A stretch of 53,058 nucleotides of DNA from Pseudonocardia bannensis (GTDB taxonomy: Bacteria > Actinomycetota > Actinomycetes > Mycobacteriales > Pseudonocardiaceae). A program made the translations under genes and the position numbers. The stretch lies in contig NZ_JAAXKZ010000026.1 in assembly GCF_012911875.1 (NCBI RefSeq), positions 1-53,058 of the forward strand, given 5' to 3'. Shown piece by piece: positions 24,386 to 33,845 of the stretch. The notes under the pieces are model-generated. The model was not told the origin of the DNA. It worked only from the letters and a program-made list of their open reading frames with translations, and did not search any database. Numbering within the stretch: the first letter of the stretch is position 1; each line of letters opens with the position of its first letter.

Positions 24386-25670
24386 CGATGTCGTCCGCGG
24401 TGAGGTGCACATACCGGTTGCGCAGCGATATTCCCTCCGCCACCCGTGCGACCCCGAGATCGCCCACCGCCTCCTTCCCGGCGCCGATGATCTTCGCTGC
24501 GGTGCCGACGACGATGCGGTCGACCAGTCCTGCACTCAGCAGTGACGTGATCACCCGAGCGCCCCCCTCGACCAGCAGGCTCCTCACCCCGCACTCGCGC
24601 AGCACCCGCAGCCCGGCCACGAGGTCCACGCCGCCCGGTCCGGTCGGCAGCACCCGGACTCCCGCGCCCGTCTCGCGCATCCGCTTCCGATCGTCCTCGG
24701 CGGCGCGGTCGGTGGTGAGCACGACGGTCACGGGGTTCCCGTCGAGCAGCAGGGCGCTCGACGGGGTCCGCAGCGTGGAGTCGAGGACGACCCGCAGCGG
24801 TGACGCTCCGGGGACGAGACGGACGGTCAGCCGGGGATCGTCGCGGAGCACCGTTCCCACGCCGACCATCACCGCGTCGCAGGCCGCCCGCAGCGCGTGC
24901 GACACAGCGCGCTCCTCCTCACCACTGATCCATTTCGAGTCACCGTCGGCGGTGGCTATCCGGCCGTCGAGGGTCTGGGCGTACTTCAGGACGACGTAGG
25001 GACGATCGGCCGGTGGGTCGACGTCGCCGAGCAGCCGGATCGCGTCCGGTTGCGGGGACGGCGCCGCTTCCAGTTCCTCCCCGGCCGTGTCGAGGTGGCC
25101 GAGCCGTCGCTCCTGGGTGCGGGGAATGCCGCCGTCGCGGCTGTGCGCCGCCGTCCCCAGCGGTTCCGTCCCCTCCACCGTGATCCCTGCCGCGCGGAGG
25201 CCGCGCTCCTCGTCCGGGTTGTTCGTCAGCAACCGCACCGAGCCGATGCCGAGTGCGTGCAGGACCGCGGCGGCCGCGTCGTAGCAGTGGCCGTCGCCCG
25301 GCCGCCCGAGCCGTGGGCCGGCCTCGACGGTGTCGGCGCCGTCGTCCTGCTCGAGGGAGGCGCGCAGCTCGTCGACCAGCTCCACGCCGCGCCCCTCCTG
25401 CCCGGTGGCGTAGAGCAGCAGGCCCAGTCCGTCGGCCGCGATCCGGCGCAGCGCGAGGCGGAGCTGGGCAGCGCACTCGCAGCACAACGAACCGGGCGCG
25501 TCACCGGTCGGGCACTGCGGGTGCAACCTGGTCAGCGCGCCCCCGCCCACCAGTTCGCCCTTGGCCAGCGCGAGATGCACCAGCCCGGTGCGGGCTTCGA
25601 ATGCCGTCACCTCGAACTCACCGAACTGCGTCGGCAACACCACACGGACCAGCTCGCGCACGTCGTTCAC
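24339..25670 (-). CDS. GTP cyclohydrolase II-like domain fused to RibD-type reductase
   Basis: This 443-residue fusion has residues 1-190 as GTP cyclohydrolase II: PTQFGEFEVTAFE, the zinc ligands in CPTGDAPGSLCCEC (C-x10-C-x-C), LLLYATGQEGRGVELVDELR, DTVEAG, and VRLLTNNPDEERGLRAAG. Residues 225-443 form a DHFR-like reductase as in RibD: VVLKYAQTLDGRIAT, SKWISGEEER, DAVMVGVGTVLRDDPRLTVR and LLVEGGARV. The E. coli catalytic Tyr105 lies in KIRAY; here the aligned text is ELRAS, so it is Ser. In S. coelicolor SCO6655 a Met there stops the reaction at the formylated pyrimidine FAPy. Start GTG 25670 has GGAGAGGG upstream. It is the last gene of the 30854-24339 run and probably not a riboflavin enzyme. 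Confidence 0.9.
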   Translation of the reverse strand: MNDVRELVRVVLPTQFGEFEVTAFEARTGLVHLALAKGELVGGGALTRLHPQCPTGDAPGSLCCECAAQLRLALRRIAADGLGLLLYATGQEGRGVELVDELRASLEQDDGADTVEAGPRLGRPGDGHCYDAAAAVLHALGIGSVRLLTNNPDEERGLRAAGITVEGTEPLGTAAHSRDGGIPRTQERRLGHLDTAGEELEAAPSPQPDAIRLLGDVDPPADRPYVVLKYAQTLDGRIATADGDSKWISGEEERAVSHALRAACDAVMVGVGTVLRDDPRLTVRLVPGASPLRVVLDSTLRTPSSALLLDGNPVTVVLTTDRAAEDDRKRMRETGAGVRVLPTGPGGVDLVAGLRVLRECGVRSLLVEGGARVITSLLSAGLVDRIVVGTAAKIIGAGKEAVGDLGVARVAEGISLRNRYVHLTADDIVTAWDVCGPRRIRSG

Positions 25671-25791
25671 CCGAGCCCCCTCTCCGAGCTCCAGGTGGAC
25701 TCGCTCCCGAGTAAACCCAGGGCTAGCGACCGTGGGCAAGGGGAGACGGGATCGACGGCATGCTCGGATGCCGCACGATCCCGGTCCCGGG

Positions 25792-26451
25792 TCAGCGGTC
25801 CGGCCGATCGCTCCCGTCGACGGGGCGCGCGTCGTTGAAGGCGAGCAGCAGCGGCGCCGGGCCGCTGGTGTCGATCCGGCACACCGCGGCGTCGCCCAGG
25901 AACATCCGCCAGCCCACCTCGTCGCCGACCCCCAACGCCCAGGTGACCGCGGCCTTGATGGGGGAGACGTGGCTGACCACCACCACGTCGCCGCGCGCGG
26001 CGTCGTCGGCCAGTTCGAGGCAGGCCTCGCGCACCCGCGAACAGACCGCCGCGAGAGATTCACCGCCGGCCGGCACGAAGTCCGGGTCGTGGCGCCACCT
26101 GTGCCACGACCCCTCGTCCAGTGTCGTCGCAGGCCTGCCGTCCAGGTCGCCGTAGTCCATCTCGATCCACCGCGGGTCCACCTCCACGTCCGCGGCTTCC
26201 GTGGCGCCCCGGGCGGCGCCGGCGAGCACAGCGGCGGTGTGGCGCGCGCGCGTCAGCGGGCTGGACACGATGCGGGTCGCCCGCGGAAGTGCCGCGGCCA
26301 GGGCACGCGCCTGGCGAAGACCGGTCTCGTTCAGCGGCGGGTCGGCCCGGCCGAGCAGCAGTCCGCGGGCGTTGGCGTCCGTCTGCCCGTGCCGGACGAG
26401 GATCAGCACCCCCGCCACGCTAGTCGCCGGCGGCGGGACATCGGCCGGCAT
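25792..26451 (-). CDS. Histidine phosphatase family protein
   Basis: This protein of about 219 residues belongs to the phosphoglycerate-mutase-like histidine phosphatases. LILVRHGQTDAN is the nucleophile RHG motif, SSPLTRARHTA supplies the phosphate-binding arginine, EMDYGDLDGR the acid, and VVVSHVSPIKAAVTWALG the second histidine. Substrates of the family range from sugar phosphates to cofactor precursors such as alpha-ribazole phosphate. ATG 26451 is used, but the first 15 residues are unusual and an in-frame GTG at 26418 may be the true start. It sits 27 bases after the flippase-like gene and 121 bases before the cyclohydrolase gene, so a role in dephosphorylating the pathway's nucleotide intermediate is plausible. 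Confidence 0.88.
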   Translation of the reverse strand: MPADVPPPATSVAGVLILVRHGQTDANARGLLLGRADPPLNETGLRQARALAAALPRATRIVSSPLTRARHTAAVLAGAARGATEAADVEVDPRWIEMDYGDLDGRPATTLDEGSWHRWRHDPDFVPAGGESLAAVCSRVREACLELADDAARGDVVVVSHVSPIKAAVTWALGVGDEVGWRMFLGDAAVCRIDTSGPAPLLLAFNDARPVDGSDRPDR

Positions 26452-26478
26452 GAGTGCCCGCCGTGGGTTCCGGAGGGG

Positions 26479-27447
26479 TCACGGCACCTCCCGGGCGGAC
26501 GCACGGACCTGCTGTTCGGGGCGCCGCAGCAGCAGCACCCCGACGCCGGGGAGGCAGGCGATCAGGCTGAGCACCCCGTACACCACGGAGGCGGTGAGCC
26601 CTTGCGTCGCGCCGAACCCCACCGTCCCGAACGCGACCGTGGCGACGGCCTCCCGGGGCCCCCAGCCACCGATGTTGAACGGCAGTGCCATCGCGAGCAG
26701 GGACAGCATGAGCAGCGGGAGCAGCTCGCCGAGCGTGGCCTGGGCCCCCGCGGTCCGCGCGGCGACGACGAAGAGCGCGAGGTACGCGGCCAGCGCGGCC
26801 ACGGACAGCAGCACCACCCCCGGCCAGGTTCCGCGGGCCAGCACGCCGGTGCGGGCGTCCGCGAGGCCCGTCCGCAGCGCGTTGCGGATTCTCGACGCGC
26901 GCGCCCCGAGCACCGTCCAGGCACCGAACGCGATGACGGCGGCGAGGACGGCGAGCATCCCGACGGTGACCCCGCGGCCGGGGGCCAGGTCCCGGGCGGC
27001 GGCCGTGAACAGGGCCGGCTGGGCGAGCAGCACGCCCACCCCGACGACGACCACAACCACCTGACCGGCGATCCGTTCGAGCACCACCGCGCGGACGCCC
27101 CGTCCGGCGTCGCCGGCCTGCCGGCCGTGGCACACCGCACGGTGCACATCGCCGAGCACGCCCGCCGGCAGCACCGAGTTGAGGAACAGCGCCCGGTAGC
27201 AGTCCGCCACCGCCACCGCCAACGGCAACCGCAGACCGAGACCGCGCGCCACGAGGCACCATCGCCACGCGTTGAACACCGTGGTCAGCAGGCCGATACC
27301 GAGCGCGGCGAGCACCGACCCGGCGCCGATCGCCCGCAGCCCGTCGACGAAGGCGCCGGTGCCGAGGCGCGCCACGAGCGCGGCCAGGATGCCGACGCCG
27401 ACGAGCACCCGCAGCAAGGGCCCCGGAGAGGGCCGCAGCCTGCGCAT
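26479..27447 (-). CDS. Flippase-like (LPG synthase TM / YbhN family) membrane protein
   Basis: This 322-residue membrane protein has about eight hydrophobic segments and the hallmarks of the lysylphosphatidylglycerol synthase transmembrane family: a GLLTTVFNAWRWCLVARGLG block, FLNSVLPAGVLGDVHRA, and ALPFNIGGWGPREAVATVAF near the C-terminus. Only the flippase-like membrane part is present; there is no aminoacyltransferase domain. Family members are thought to move lipids or lipid-linked sugars across the membrane. The ATG overlaps the methyltransferase stop as ATGA, so both are translated together. It suggests the pathway product ends on a lipid. Confidence 0.87.
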   Translation of the reverse strand: MRRLRPSPGPLLRVLVGVGILAALVARLGTGAFVDGLRAIGAGSVLAALGIGLLTTVFNAWRWCLVARGLGLRLPLAVAVADCYRALFLNSVLPAGVLGDVHRAVCHGRQAGDAGRGVRAVVLERIAGQVVVVVVGVGVLLAQPALFTAAARDLAPGRGVTVGMLAVLAAVIAFGAWTVLGARASRIRNALRTGLADARTGVLARGTWPGVVLLSVAALAAYLALFVVAARTAGAQATLGELLPLLMLSLLAMALPFNIGGWGPREAVATVAFGTVGFGATQGLTASVVYGVLSLIACLPGVGVLLLRRPEQQVRASAREVP

Positions 27448-28304
27448 CACGACGCGGCCGCCGGCAGCGCGAGCACGTCGACGTGGCCGACGACCACCCG
27501 CAGCTCACCGGCCGCGCAGGCGTCGGATCTGCGGCGCAGGTAGGCGCCCGCATGCCGCACGAGGTCCGGCTGCTGCGCGCACGCGGCGTCGATCCAGCCC
27601 CGCAGCCACTCCTCCGCCAGCTCGGCCCCGCCGGCTCGGCCGGCACCGTCGGTCCCGCCGGTGTTGAGACGCCACGGGCTGGGCCGGCTCTGCACCGTCG
27701 CTCCCCGCTCGGTGAACGCGTCGACGGCGGCGGGACCCGCATCCGGCCCGAGCAGCCGCCGGCCGCCCGTGCACCGCCGTTGATGGGCGTCGAACGCGGC
27801 CGCGAACTCGACATCGAGCGGATCGGCAGGAGTGATCTCGACGCGTCCGATGACCGTCAGCGTCAGCAGCGCAGCGCATCCGGCCTCGACGCACGCGGCG
27901 GCGAGCCCGTCCACCTCCTCGCGGGTGAGCAGGTCCAGCACGGCGGATGCGGTCACCAGCGACGTCCCGGCGAGTTCGGCCGCGCGCAGATCGGCGAGGT
28001 CCCCCTCCAGCGTCTGCGCGGTGACCGGAGCGCCGTCGGCGGCCACGCTCGGCATGCCGGTGGCCGCGCGGGCGAGCAACCCGGGATCGCGGTCCTGCAG
28101 GATCCAGTGCTGCGGGCCGGGCAGCCGTCCGGCGAGCCAGCGTCCCATCGAGCCGGTGCCGCAGCCGACGTCCCTGATCACCGCCGGTGTGCCGGCCTCC
28201 AGGTGGGCGCGGCCCCTCTCGACCAGCTCAGGCGCCCGGGCCGCGGCGTCGGCGCTCTCCCGCAACTCCAGCCAGTCCGGCGCGCACACCGGCGATCCGG
28301 GCAC
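27447..28304 (-). CDS. Class I SAM-dependent methyltransferase
   Basis: This protein of about 285 residues has motif I RDVGCGTGSMGRWLAG and HWILQDRDPGLL as the acidic strand, then VTASAVLDLLTREEVD and a LLTLTVIGRVEI strand. The C-terminal region ends in a DACAAGELRVVVGH strand typical of the Rossmann core. It would methylate an unknown small molecule. GTG 28304 is chosen as the start; the frame is open to an ATG at 28385 that would overlap the glycosyltransferase by about 40 bases, so the first 27 codons are uncertain. It lies between the glycosyltransferase and the flippase-like gene. Confidence 0.82.
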   Translation of the reverse strand: MPGSPVCAPDWLELRESADAAARAPELVERGRAHLEAGTPAVIRDVGCGTGSMGRWLAGRLPGPQHWILQDRDPGLLARAATGMPSVAADGAPVTAQTLEGDLADLRAAELAGTSLVTASAVLDLLTREEVDGLAAACVEAGCAALLTLTVIGRVEITPADPLDVEFAAAFDAHQRRCTGGRRLLGPDAGPAAVDAFTERGATVQSRPSPWRLNTGGTDGAGRAGGAELAEEWLRGWIDAACAQQPDLVRHAGAYLRRRSDACAAGELRVVVGHVDVLALPAAAS

Positions 28305-28345
28305 GCTCAGTCTGGCGCTCCATGGTGCTGGGCGCTCCGTTGCCG

Positions 28346-29458
28346 CTATGCGCCGGGCAGCCGCTCCAGCACGCCGGCCAGGCATCGTGACGTCACCTCC
28401 CACCCGTGCAGCCTGCTGCGCCGCGCCCGCGCGGCCCGGCGCAGTCCGTCCCGCAGCGCCGGCTCGCCGAACCAGCGGCGCAGGGCTGCGGCGAGTGCCG
28501 GGACGTCGTCCGGGGGCACCAGGATCCCGGGCACGGAGGCGTCGTGGCCGTGGCCGAGGGTCTCCGGCACCCCGCCCACGGCCGCCGCGAGGACAGGGAT
28601 CCCACGAGCCAGCGCTTCGGTCACCACCATCCCGTAGGACTCGACACGGGACGGCAGCACCAGGAGGTCGGTCGTGGCGTAGGCCCTGGCGAGCTGTGTA
28701 CCCGCCTGCGGGCCGGTCAGCCGTACTCGTTCGCTCAGCCCGTGGCGCTCGATCGCGCACCCGACCGCGTCCGCGTGCGCGCGATCGCGGTGCAGCGGCC
28801 CGACGAGATCGCAACGCAGGCGCCGGCCGGCCGTGTCGTTCACGGTGGCGAGGGCCTCGACGAGCAGGTCCTGACCCTTGGTCGGGGTGACCGACCCGAC
28901 GCACAGCAGCCGGCTCGCGCCGTCGGTGCCGGGGGCGAGCGGCGCGGGATCGGTGCCCGGCGCGGCCACGTGTACCCGGTCGGTGCCGAGCCCGTGCTGC
29001 GCCACCAGCCGGCGCGCCGCCCACGGGCTGGTGGCGACGACCGCGCTCGCGGCGTGCAGGGTCTCCCGCTCGAGGGCGGCCAGTTCCGCCGCGGGCGCGG
29101 GCCCCGCCCCCACCTCGTCGCCCAGGGGCAGGTGCACCAGGACGACGAGCCTCAGCCGGCGCGCCGCCGGGACGACCACGTCCGGAACTCCACAGGCCAC
29201 GAGCCCGTCGACGAGCACGACGGCGCCGTCGGGCACGGTGGCGAGGGCGCGGGCCAGCGCCGCTCGGGCGGTGGTGTCGGGTCGGGGCCATGCACCGGCG
29301 ACGGCGAGCTCGTGCACCGACCAGCCGGTGGCCGGCAAGCCGCGGCAGACGCGGCGGTCGTATGCGTTGCCGCCGCTCGGCACGGTGGCGTCGTCGATGT
29401 CATCCGGCACGACGACGTGCACCGAGCGCAGGCCTGCCGGGCGGGTGGCGGGCCTCAC
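28346..29458 (-). CDS. GT4-type glycosyltransferase
   Basis: This 370-residue retaining glycosyltransferase has the GT-B fold. The N-terminal half has [20 protein letters not shown] and a [14 protein letters not shown] strand; the C-terminal half has [19 protein letters not shown], the nucleotide-sugar site, and the E-x7-E motif in [19 protein letters not shown]. Its GTG start at 29458 overlaps the stop of the PTPS-like gene as GTGA, which is strong evidence of one operon. It would attach a sugar to a pathway intermediate; donor and acceptor are unknown. Confidence 0.88.
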   Translation of the reverse strand: MRPATRPAGLRSVHVVVPDDIDDATVPSGGNAYDRRVCRGLPATGWSVHELAVAGAWPRPDTTARAALARALATVPDGAVVLVDGLVACGVPDVVVPAARRLRLVVLVHLPLGDEVGAGPAPAAELAALERETLHAASAVVATSPWAARRLVAQHGLGTDRVHVAAPGTDPAPLAPGTDGASRLLCVGSVTPTKGQDLLVEALATVNDTAGRRLRCDLVGPLHRDRAHADAVGCAIERHGLSERVRLTGPQAGTQLARAYATTDLLVLPSRVESYGMVVTEALARGIPVLAAAVGGVPETLGHGHDASVPGILVPPDDVPALAAALRRWFGEPALRDGLRRAARARRSRLHGWEVTSRCLAGVLERLPGA

Positions 29459-29853
29459 AGCGTGCGCTCGTAGCTCGCCCAGGCGACATGCGACTCGTGC
29501 AGCGTGACGGCGATCCCGGCCAGGTCGCGGGCCCCTTCGCCCAGCGCGCCCGCGTGCACCTTCTCGGCGAGCCGATCGGCGATGGCCTTGGCGAGGAACT
29601 CGGTGGACGTGTTGACGCCGGCGAAGGCGGGCTCGTCGTCGAGGTTGCGGTAGTTGAGGTCGGCCAGCACGGCGCCGAGTTCCTGGGTGGCCAGGCCGAT
29701 GTCGACGACGATGCCGTCGGCGTCGAGATCGGCACGGCGGAACGTCGCGTCCACCAGGTACGTCGCACCGTGCAGCCGCTGCGCCGGGCCGAAGACCTCT
29801 CCCCGGAAACTGTGGGCGATCATGACGTGATCGCGAACGGTGATGCTGAACAA
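29455..29853 (-). CDS. PTPS-fold (6-pyruvoyltetrahydropterin synthase-like) protein
   Basis: This 132-residue T-fold protein resembles 6-pyruvoyl/6-carboxytetrahydropterin synthases. It reads [10 protein letters not shown], then [47 protein letters not shown] and [13 protein letters not shown]. Canonical enzymes have Cys-Gly-Arg-Leu-His-Gly-His. Here the catalytic Cys is replaced by Ala and the second zinc His by Ala, while the pterin-anchoring Glu (HES) remains. It is therefore not an ordinary QueD or PTPS. The TTG start at 29853 is supported by GGGAGG seven bases upstream. A crystal structure of an S. coelicolor homologue of this type (SCO6650) exists, but its reaction is unknown to me. Confidence 0.9.
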   Translation of the reverse strand: MFSITVRDHVMIAHSFRGEVFGPAQRLHGATYLVDATFRRADLDADGIVVDIGLATQELGAVLADLNYRNLDDEPAFAGVNTSTEFLAKAIADRLAEKVHAGALGEGARDLAGIAVTLHESHVAWASYERTL

Positions 29854-29873
29854 GACCGGCCTCCCGTCGACAC

Positions 29874-30854
29874 CTATCCCTGCTCGTAGACGACTCGGAC
29901 GCACAAGGCGGAAAGTTCACCGTCGGTGAGACGGGGCATGAGGCCGGGCAGGTCCTCGAAGCGGATCTCGTCGGTGATCAGCGCGTCGAACACCGGGTCG
30001 GCGAGCAGGCGCAGGGCCAGCGCCAACCGGTCGCCGAAGCTGCGACGCGTGCGCCGGGCCGGTGCGACCGCGCCCACCTGGCTGCTGCGCACCGCCAGGC
30101 GGCGGGAGTGGAAGGACTCGCCGAGCGGCACGCGCACCGGGCGGTCGCCGTACCAGCTCAGCTCGATGACCTCGCCCTCGTCGGCGAGCAGTTCGAGGGA
30201 TCGCGCGAGACCCGCCTCCGTCGCGCTGGCGTGCACCACCAGATCGCACTCCCCCGCGGCCTCCTCGGGTGCGGCGAACCGGACGCCGAGCGCCTCGGCG
30301 ACGGCTGCGCGGGCGGGATCGACGTCGACCAGTTCGACCCTGACCCCGGGGAAGCGGGCGAGCACCGCCGCGACGCTGCAGCCGACCATCCCGGCTCCGA
30401 CGACGGCGATCCGGTCGCCGACCCGCGGGGCCGCATCCCACAACGCGTTCACCGCGGTCTCCACGGTCCCGGCGAGCACCGCGCGCTCAGGAGGCACACC
30501 GTCGGGGAGCGGTGTCACCGCGGCGGCCGGGACGACGTAGCGGGTCTGATGGGGGTAGAGGCAGAACACGGCACGGCCGAGCAGCTCCGGTGGCCCGTGC
30601 TCGACCACGCCGGTGTTGAGATAGCCGTACTTGACCGGGCCGGGGAACTCGCCGTCCTGGAAGGGCGCCCGCATCGCCGTGAACTGACTCTCCGGCACAC
30701 CCCCGCGGAACACGAGGGTCTCGGTGCCGCGACTCACCCCCGAGCAGAGCGTGCGGACCTCCACCTCGTCGGGGCCGGGCCGGGGTACCGATACCGGACG
30801 GATCTCGCCCTCACCCGGAGCGCGGAGCCAGAAGGCGCGCGCGACGCGATCCAC
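29874..30854 (-). CDS. MDR family dehydrogenase (zinc-type alcohol dehydrogenase-like)
   Basis: This 326-residue medium-chain dehydrogenase/reductase opens with [16 protein letters not shown], then [20 protein letters not shown] and a [15 protein letters not shown] segment. The Rossmann fingerprint is [17 protein letters not shown] with [15 protein letters not shown]. The structural four-cysteine zinc lobe is absent. GTG 30854 follows GGGAGGG. It begins the minus-strand run, 20 bases before the PTPS-like start, and probably oxidises or reduces a sugar or polyol on the pathway intermediate. Its promoter must lie in the 69-base gap shared with the divergent phosphatidyltransferase. Confidence 0.87.
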   Translation of the reverse strand: MDRVARAFWLRAPGEGEIRPVSVPRPGPDEVEVRTLCSGVSRGTETLVFRGGVPESQFTAMRAPFQDGEFPGPVKYGYLNTGVVEHGPPELLGRAVFCLYPHQTRYVVPAAAVTPLPDGVPPERAVLAGTVETAVNALWDAAPRVGDRIAVVGAGMVGCSVAAVLARFPGVRVELVDVDPARAAVAEALGVRFAAPEEAAGECDLVVHASATEAGLARSLELLADEGEVIELSWYGDRPVRVPLGESFHSRRLAVRSSQVGAVAPARRTRRSFGDRLALALRLLADPVFDALITDEIRFEDLPGLMPRLTDGELSALCVRVVYEQG

Positions 30855-30923
30855 GTCATCCCTCCCACTCGCGGTGAACGCCCGCGGCGTCGGATCCGTG
30901 CTGAAAACGGGTATAGAGGCTCG

Positions 30924-31676
30924 ATGACCACCGTAGTCGGGATGCGGGCCCAGCAGCAGCAGGCCGCCGGGGCCGGTGTCCAGGTCGCCCTGCTCGCCGC
31001 GCTGTCGGCCGGCGCCGGTCTCGGCCCGGTGGGCTGGCTGGCCGGTATCGCGTACGCCCTGGGCCTCTGGACCCTCCTGACCACAGCCGTCCGGCGGGCC
31101 CGGGTCACCACGCTCGGGCCGGCCGGCCTCGTCACGCTGATGAGGGCGGTGCTCGTCGGGTGCGTCACCGCACTCGTCCTGGACGGGCTCTGGAACGGCG
31201 ACACCGCCGTGGCACCCCTCGTCGTCATCGCCGCGGTGGCGCTGGCCCTCGACGCGGTCGACGGCCGGGTAGCCCGGCGCAGCGGGACGGCGTCCGCGCT
31301 GGGCGCCCGCTTCGACATGGAGGTCGACGCGTTCCTCGTCCTCGTGCTGAGCGTCCACGTCGCCCCGGCGGTGGGCCCGTGGGTGCTGACCATCGGCGCC
31401 ATGCGCTACGCCTTCGTCGCGGCGAGCTGGGCGGCGTCGTGGATGCGGTCGGCACTGCCGACGAGGTACTCCGCCAAGGCCGTGGCCGCGCTGCAGGGGA
31501 TCGTCCTCGTGGTGGCCGCATCCGAGGTCCTGCCACGCCCGATCACGGTCGCGCTGGTGGGAACGGCGCTGGCGCTGCTGTCCTGGTCCTTCGGTCGTGA
31601 CGTGGCGTGGCTGTGGTGCCACGCTCACCCTTGCCGACCGGCACGGGCACCTCGAACCGTCCGTCCGTCTCCGTAG
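30924..31676 (+). CDS. CDP-alcohol phosphatidyltransferase
   Basis: This 250-residue integral membrane enzyme has about six hydrophobic segments. It carries the complete CDP-alcohol phosphotransferase signature D-x2-D-G-x2-A-R-x8-G-x3-D-x3-D as [10 protein letters not shown], then GARFDMEVD. It transfers a phosphatidyl or similar group from a CDP-activated donor to an alcohol. It is divergent from the dehydrogenase at 30854, only 69 bases apart, so the two operons probably share regulation. Together with the flippase-like protein it points to a lipid-linked end product. The acceptor is unknown. Confidence 0.88.
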   Translation: MTTVVGMRAQQQQAAGAGVQVALLAALSAGAGLGPVGWLAGIAYALGLWTLLTTAVRRARVTTLGPAGLVTLMRAVLVGCVTALVLDGLWNGDTAVAPLVVIAAVALALDAVDGRVARRSGTASALGARFDMEVDAFLVLVLSVHVAPAVGPWVLTIGAMRYAFVAASWAASWMRSALPTRYSAKAVAALQGIVLVVAASEVLPRPITVALVGTALALLSWSFGRDVAWLWCHAHPCRPARAPRTVRPSP

Positions 31677-31717
31677 CAGTCCAGCCAGCGTCGGGCCTCG
31701 AACGGAAGGAGTTCGGG

Positions 31718-33439
31718 TTGTCGTTCTCCAGTCGCTCCCGTCCGCCGCCGCGTCAGCGACGGGCCACCGCGGTGGACGCCGACAGCCGCCGTGAGGACCA
31801 CGTGGCGGTCGAGGAGGAACGCGGAGCGGGCCGCCGTGCCGCGGCGCGAGCGACGACCGTCCTGGCCGGTCTGCTCGTGCTCTTCGGCCTCGTCGCTCCG
31901 AACGAGATCGGTGGCCTGACGCCCGGCGCGTTCGTGCGCATCCCGGTGGAGGGGCTCCTCGGCGTCGCCCTCCTCCTGGTCCTGCCGACGAGGGCGCGGC
32001 GGGTGGCGACGGTGCTCGCCGGGGTCGCCCTCGGCCTGCTGACCATCCTGAAGATCATCGACATGGGCTTCTTCGCCGTGCTCGCCCGGCCGTTCGACCC
32101 GGTGACCGACTGGGCCCTGTCCGACGCCGCCATGGACTTCCTCACCGGCTCGATCGGCCGGGTCGGCGCGACCGGCTCCGTGGTCGCGGTCGCGGTTCTC
32201 GCCACCGCGGTGCTCATCCTCATGACGCTGTCGGTCGTTCGGCTGACCCGGCTGGTGGTCCGCCGCAGGACCGCTGCGACCCGCGTCGTCACGGTGCTCG
32301 GAGCCGCTTGGGTCATCTGCACCCTGCTCGGCGCGCAGCTCGTCCCGGGCGTGCCGGTCGCCGCCGACAGCGCAGCGACCCTCGTCCACGACCGCGCGGT
32401 CCAGGTACGTGCGGGTCTGCTGGACCACCAGGCGTTCGCCGCGGAGGCCGCTGTCGACGCCTTCCGGGACAGGCCGGGCGAGGAACTGCTGACCGCCCTA
32501 CGAGGCAAGGACGTCGTCCTCGCCTTCGTCGAGAGCTACGGGCGCGACGCGGTCGAGGATCCGGCGTTCGCGCCCCAGGTCGGCGCGGTCCTCGACGCCG
32601 GGAGCCGACGGCTGGATGCGGCCGGATTCGCCTCCCGCAGCGCCTTCCTCACCTCGCCGACGGCGGGCGGCTCCAGCTGGCTGGCCCACGCCACGTTCCT
32701 CTCCGGCCTGTGGATCGACAACCAGCAGCGCTACCGCACCCTCGTCTCGAGCGACCGCCTGACCCTCACCGGCGCCTTCCGGCGCGCGAGCTGGCGGACC
32801 GTTGCCGTCATGCCGGGCACCACCGGGGACTGGCCGGAGGCAGCGTTCTACGGTCACGACCGGGTCTACGACTTCCGGAACCTCGGGTATCGCGGACCGG
32901 ATCTGGGCTGGGCCACCATGCCCGACCAGTACACCCTGTCGGCCTTCGAACGCTTCGAGCGCGGACAGCCGGACCGCAGCCCGGTGATGGCGGAGATCGC
33001 CCTCGTCTCGAGCCACGCGCCGTGGGCGCTCATCCCCCGGCTCGTCGACTGGGGCGGCGTCGGTGACGGCTCGGTCTTCGACGCCATGGCCCGGCGGGAC
33101 GATCCACCGGACGCCATCTGGACGAAGGGCCCCACCCTCATCCGCGCGGAGTACCGGCGGTCGATCGAGTACTCGCTGAACAGCCTCATCTCCTACGTCG
33201 AGACCCACGGCGACGACGATCTCGTGCTCATCTTCCTCGGCGACCACCAGCCCGCCCCGTTGATCACCGGCGACCACGCCGGCCACGACGTACCGATCAC
33301 GATCATCGCCCGCGACCGGGCCGTCCTGGACCGGATCGCCGAGTGGGGCTGGCAGGACGGCTTGAAGCCCGGTCCGCAGGCCCCGGCCTGGCGGATGGAC
33401 ACCTTCCGCAACCGGTTCCTGAGCGCATTCGGACCGTAG
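31718..33439 (+). CDS. Membrane-anchored AlkP/sulfatase-fold enzyme
   Basis: This protein of about 573 residues has four or five N-terminal membrane segments ([52 protein letters not shown], and two more by residue 220) and an extracellular alkaline-phosphatase-fold domain. Metal and nucleophile positions are visible: [31 protein letters not shown] with the Ser/Thr nucleophile, and [20 protein letters not shown]. The plan resembles lipoteichoic acid synthase and phosphoethanolamine transferases. TTG 31718 is favoured because AAGGAG lies 6 bases upstream. It follows the phosphatidyltransferase by 41 bases in the same direction, so they are probably co-transcribed. Confidence 0.85.
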   Translation: MSFSSRSRPPPRQRRATAVDADSRREDHVAVEEERGAGRRAAARATTVLAGLLVLFGLVAPNEIGGLTPGAFVRIPVEGLLGVALLLVLPTRARRVATVLAGVALGLLTILKIIDMGFFAVLARPFDPVTDWALSDAAMDFLTGSIGRVGATGSVVAVAVLATAVLILMTLSVVRLTRLVVRRRTAATRVVTVLGAAWVICTLLGAQLVPGVPVAADSAATLVHDRAVQVRAGLLDHQAFAAEAAVDAFRDRPGEELLTALRGKDVVLAFVESYGRDAVEDPAFAPQVGAVLDAGSRRLDAAGFASRSAFLTSPTAGGSSWLAHATFLSGLWIDNQQRYRTLVSSDRLTLTGAFRRASWRTVAVMPGTTGDWPEAAFYGHDRVYDFRNLGYRGPDLGWATMPDQYTLSAFERFERGQPDRSPVMAEIALVSSHAPWALIPRLVDWGGVGDGSVFDAMARRDDPPDAIWTKGPTLIRAEYRRSIEYSLNSLISYVETHGDDDLVLIFLGDHQPAPLITGDHAGHDVPITIIARDRAVLDRIAEWGWQDGLKPGPQAPAWRMDTFRNRFLSAFGP

Positions 33440-33504
33440 GCCGAGCCACTCGGCCGGGACGGACGAACCCGCGATGGTCCATCTGCGCATCACGGCTGCC
33501 GCGG

Positions 33505-33827
33505 CTGCAGGTCAGCGCCGACGGCCCGTGGACGGTGACGATCGGCGGCCTGGATCTGGCGAGGCCGTACAACGGGACCGGCCCGGTGAGCGGGACCGGT
33601 GACGACGTCATCCTGTTCCGCCCGGCGCCCGACACGGTGACGCTGACACACCAGGGCGAGAGCAACTTCTCCGTGTCGCTGATGGCGGACAGCTTCTCGG
33701 CCCGGATCTGATCGTGAACGAGATCGGCGGCTACCAGGGCACGGTGCTGTTCGACGTGAACGGCACCGACGCCGGTCTCGTGGAGATCACCGCCGACGGC
33801 GCGTGGACGATGACGCCCCGGGCCTGA
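33505..33827 (+). pseudogene. C-terminal fragment of a secreted beta-rich domain protein
   Basis: Two frames joined near 33708 give LQVSADGPWTVTIGGLDLAR, GTGDDVILF, VTLTHQGESNFSVSL, then LIVNEIGGYQGTVLFDV and LVEITADGAWTMTP. This is a known C-terminal beta-sandwich module of actinobacterial secreted or membrane proteins of unknown function. Its N-terminal part is missing and a frameshift breaks it, so it is a remnant. Confidence 0.6.
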
Positions 33828-33845
33828 ATCTCCACGGCCGGCTGG

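Noticed and set aside
25671..25791. FMN riboswitch for the cyclohydrolase-reductase gene
   Set aside because: The region upstream of its start is too short and has no RFN-element motifs.
24339..30854. Queuosine/preQ0 or folate pathway
   Set aside because: The PTPS lacks its key residues and there is no QueE, QueC, QueF, FolE, FolB or FolK gene in the run.
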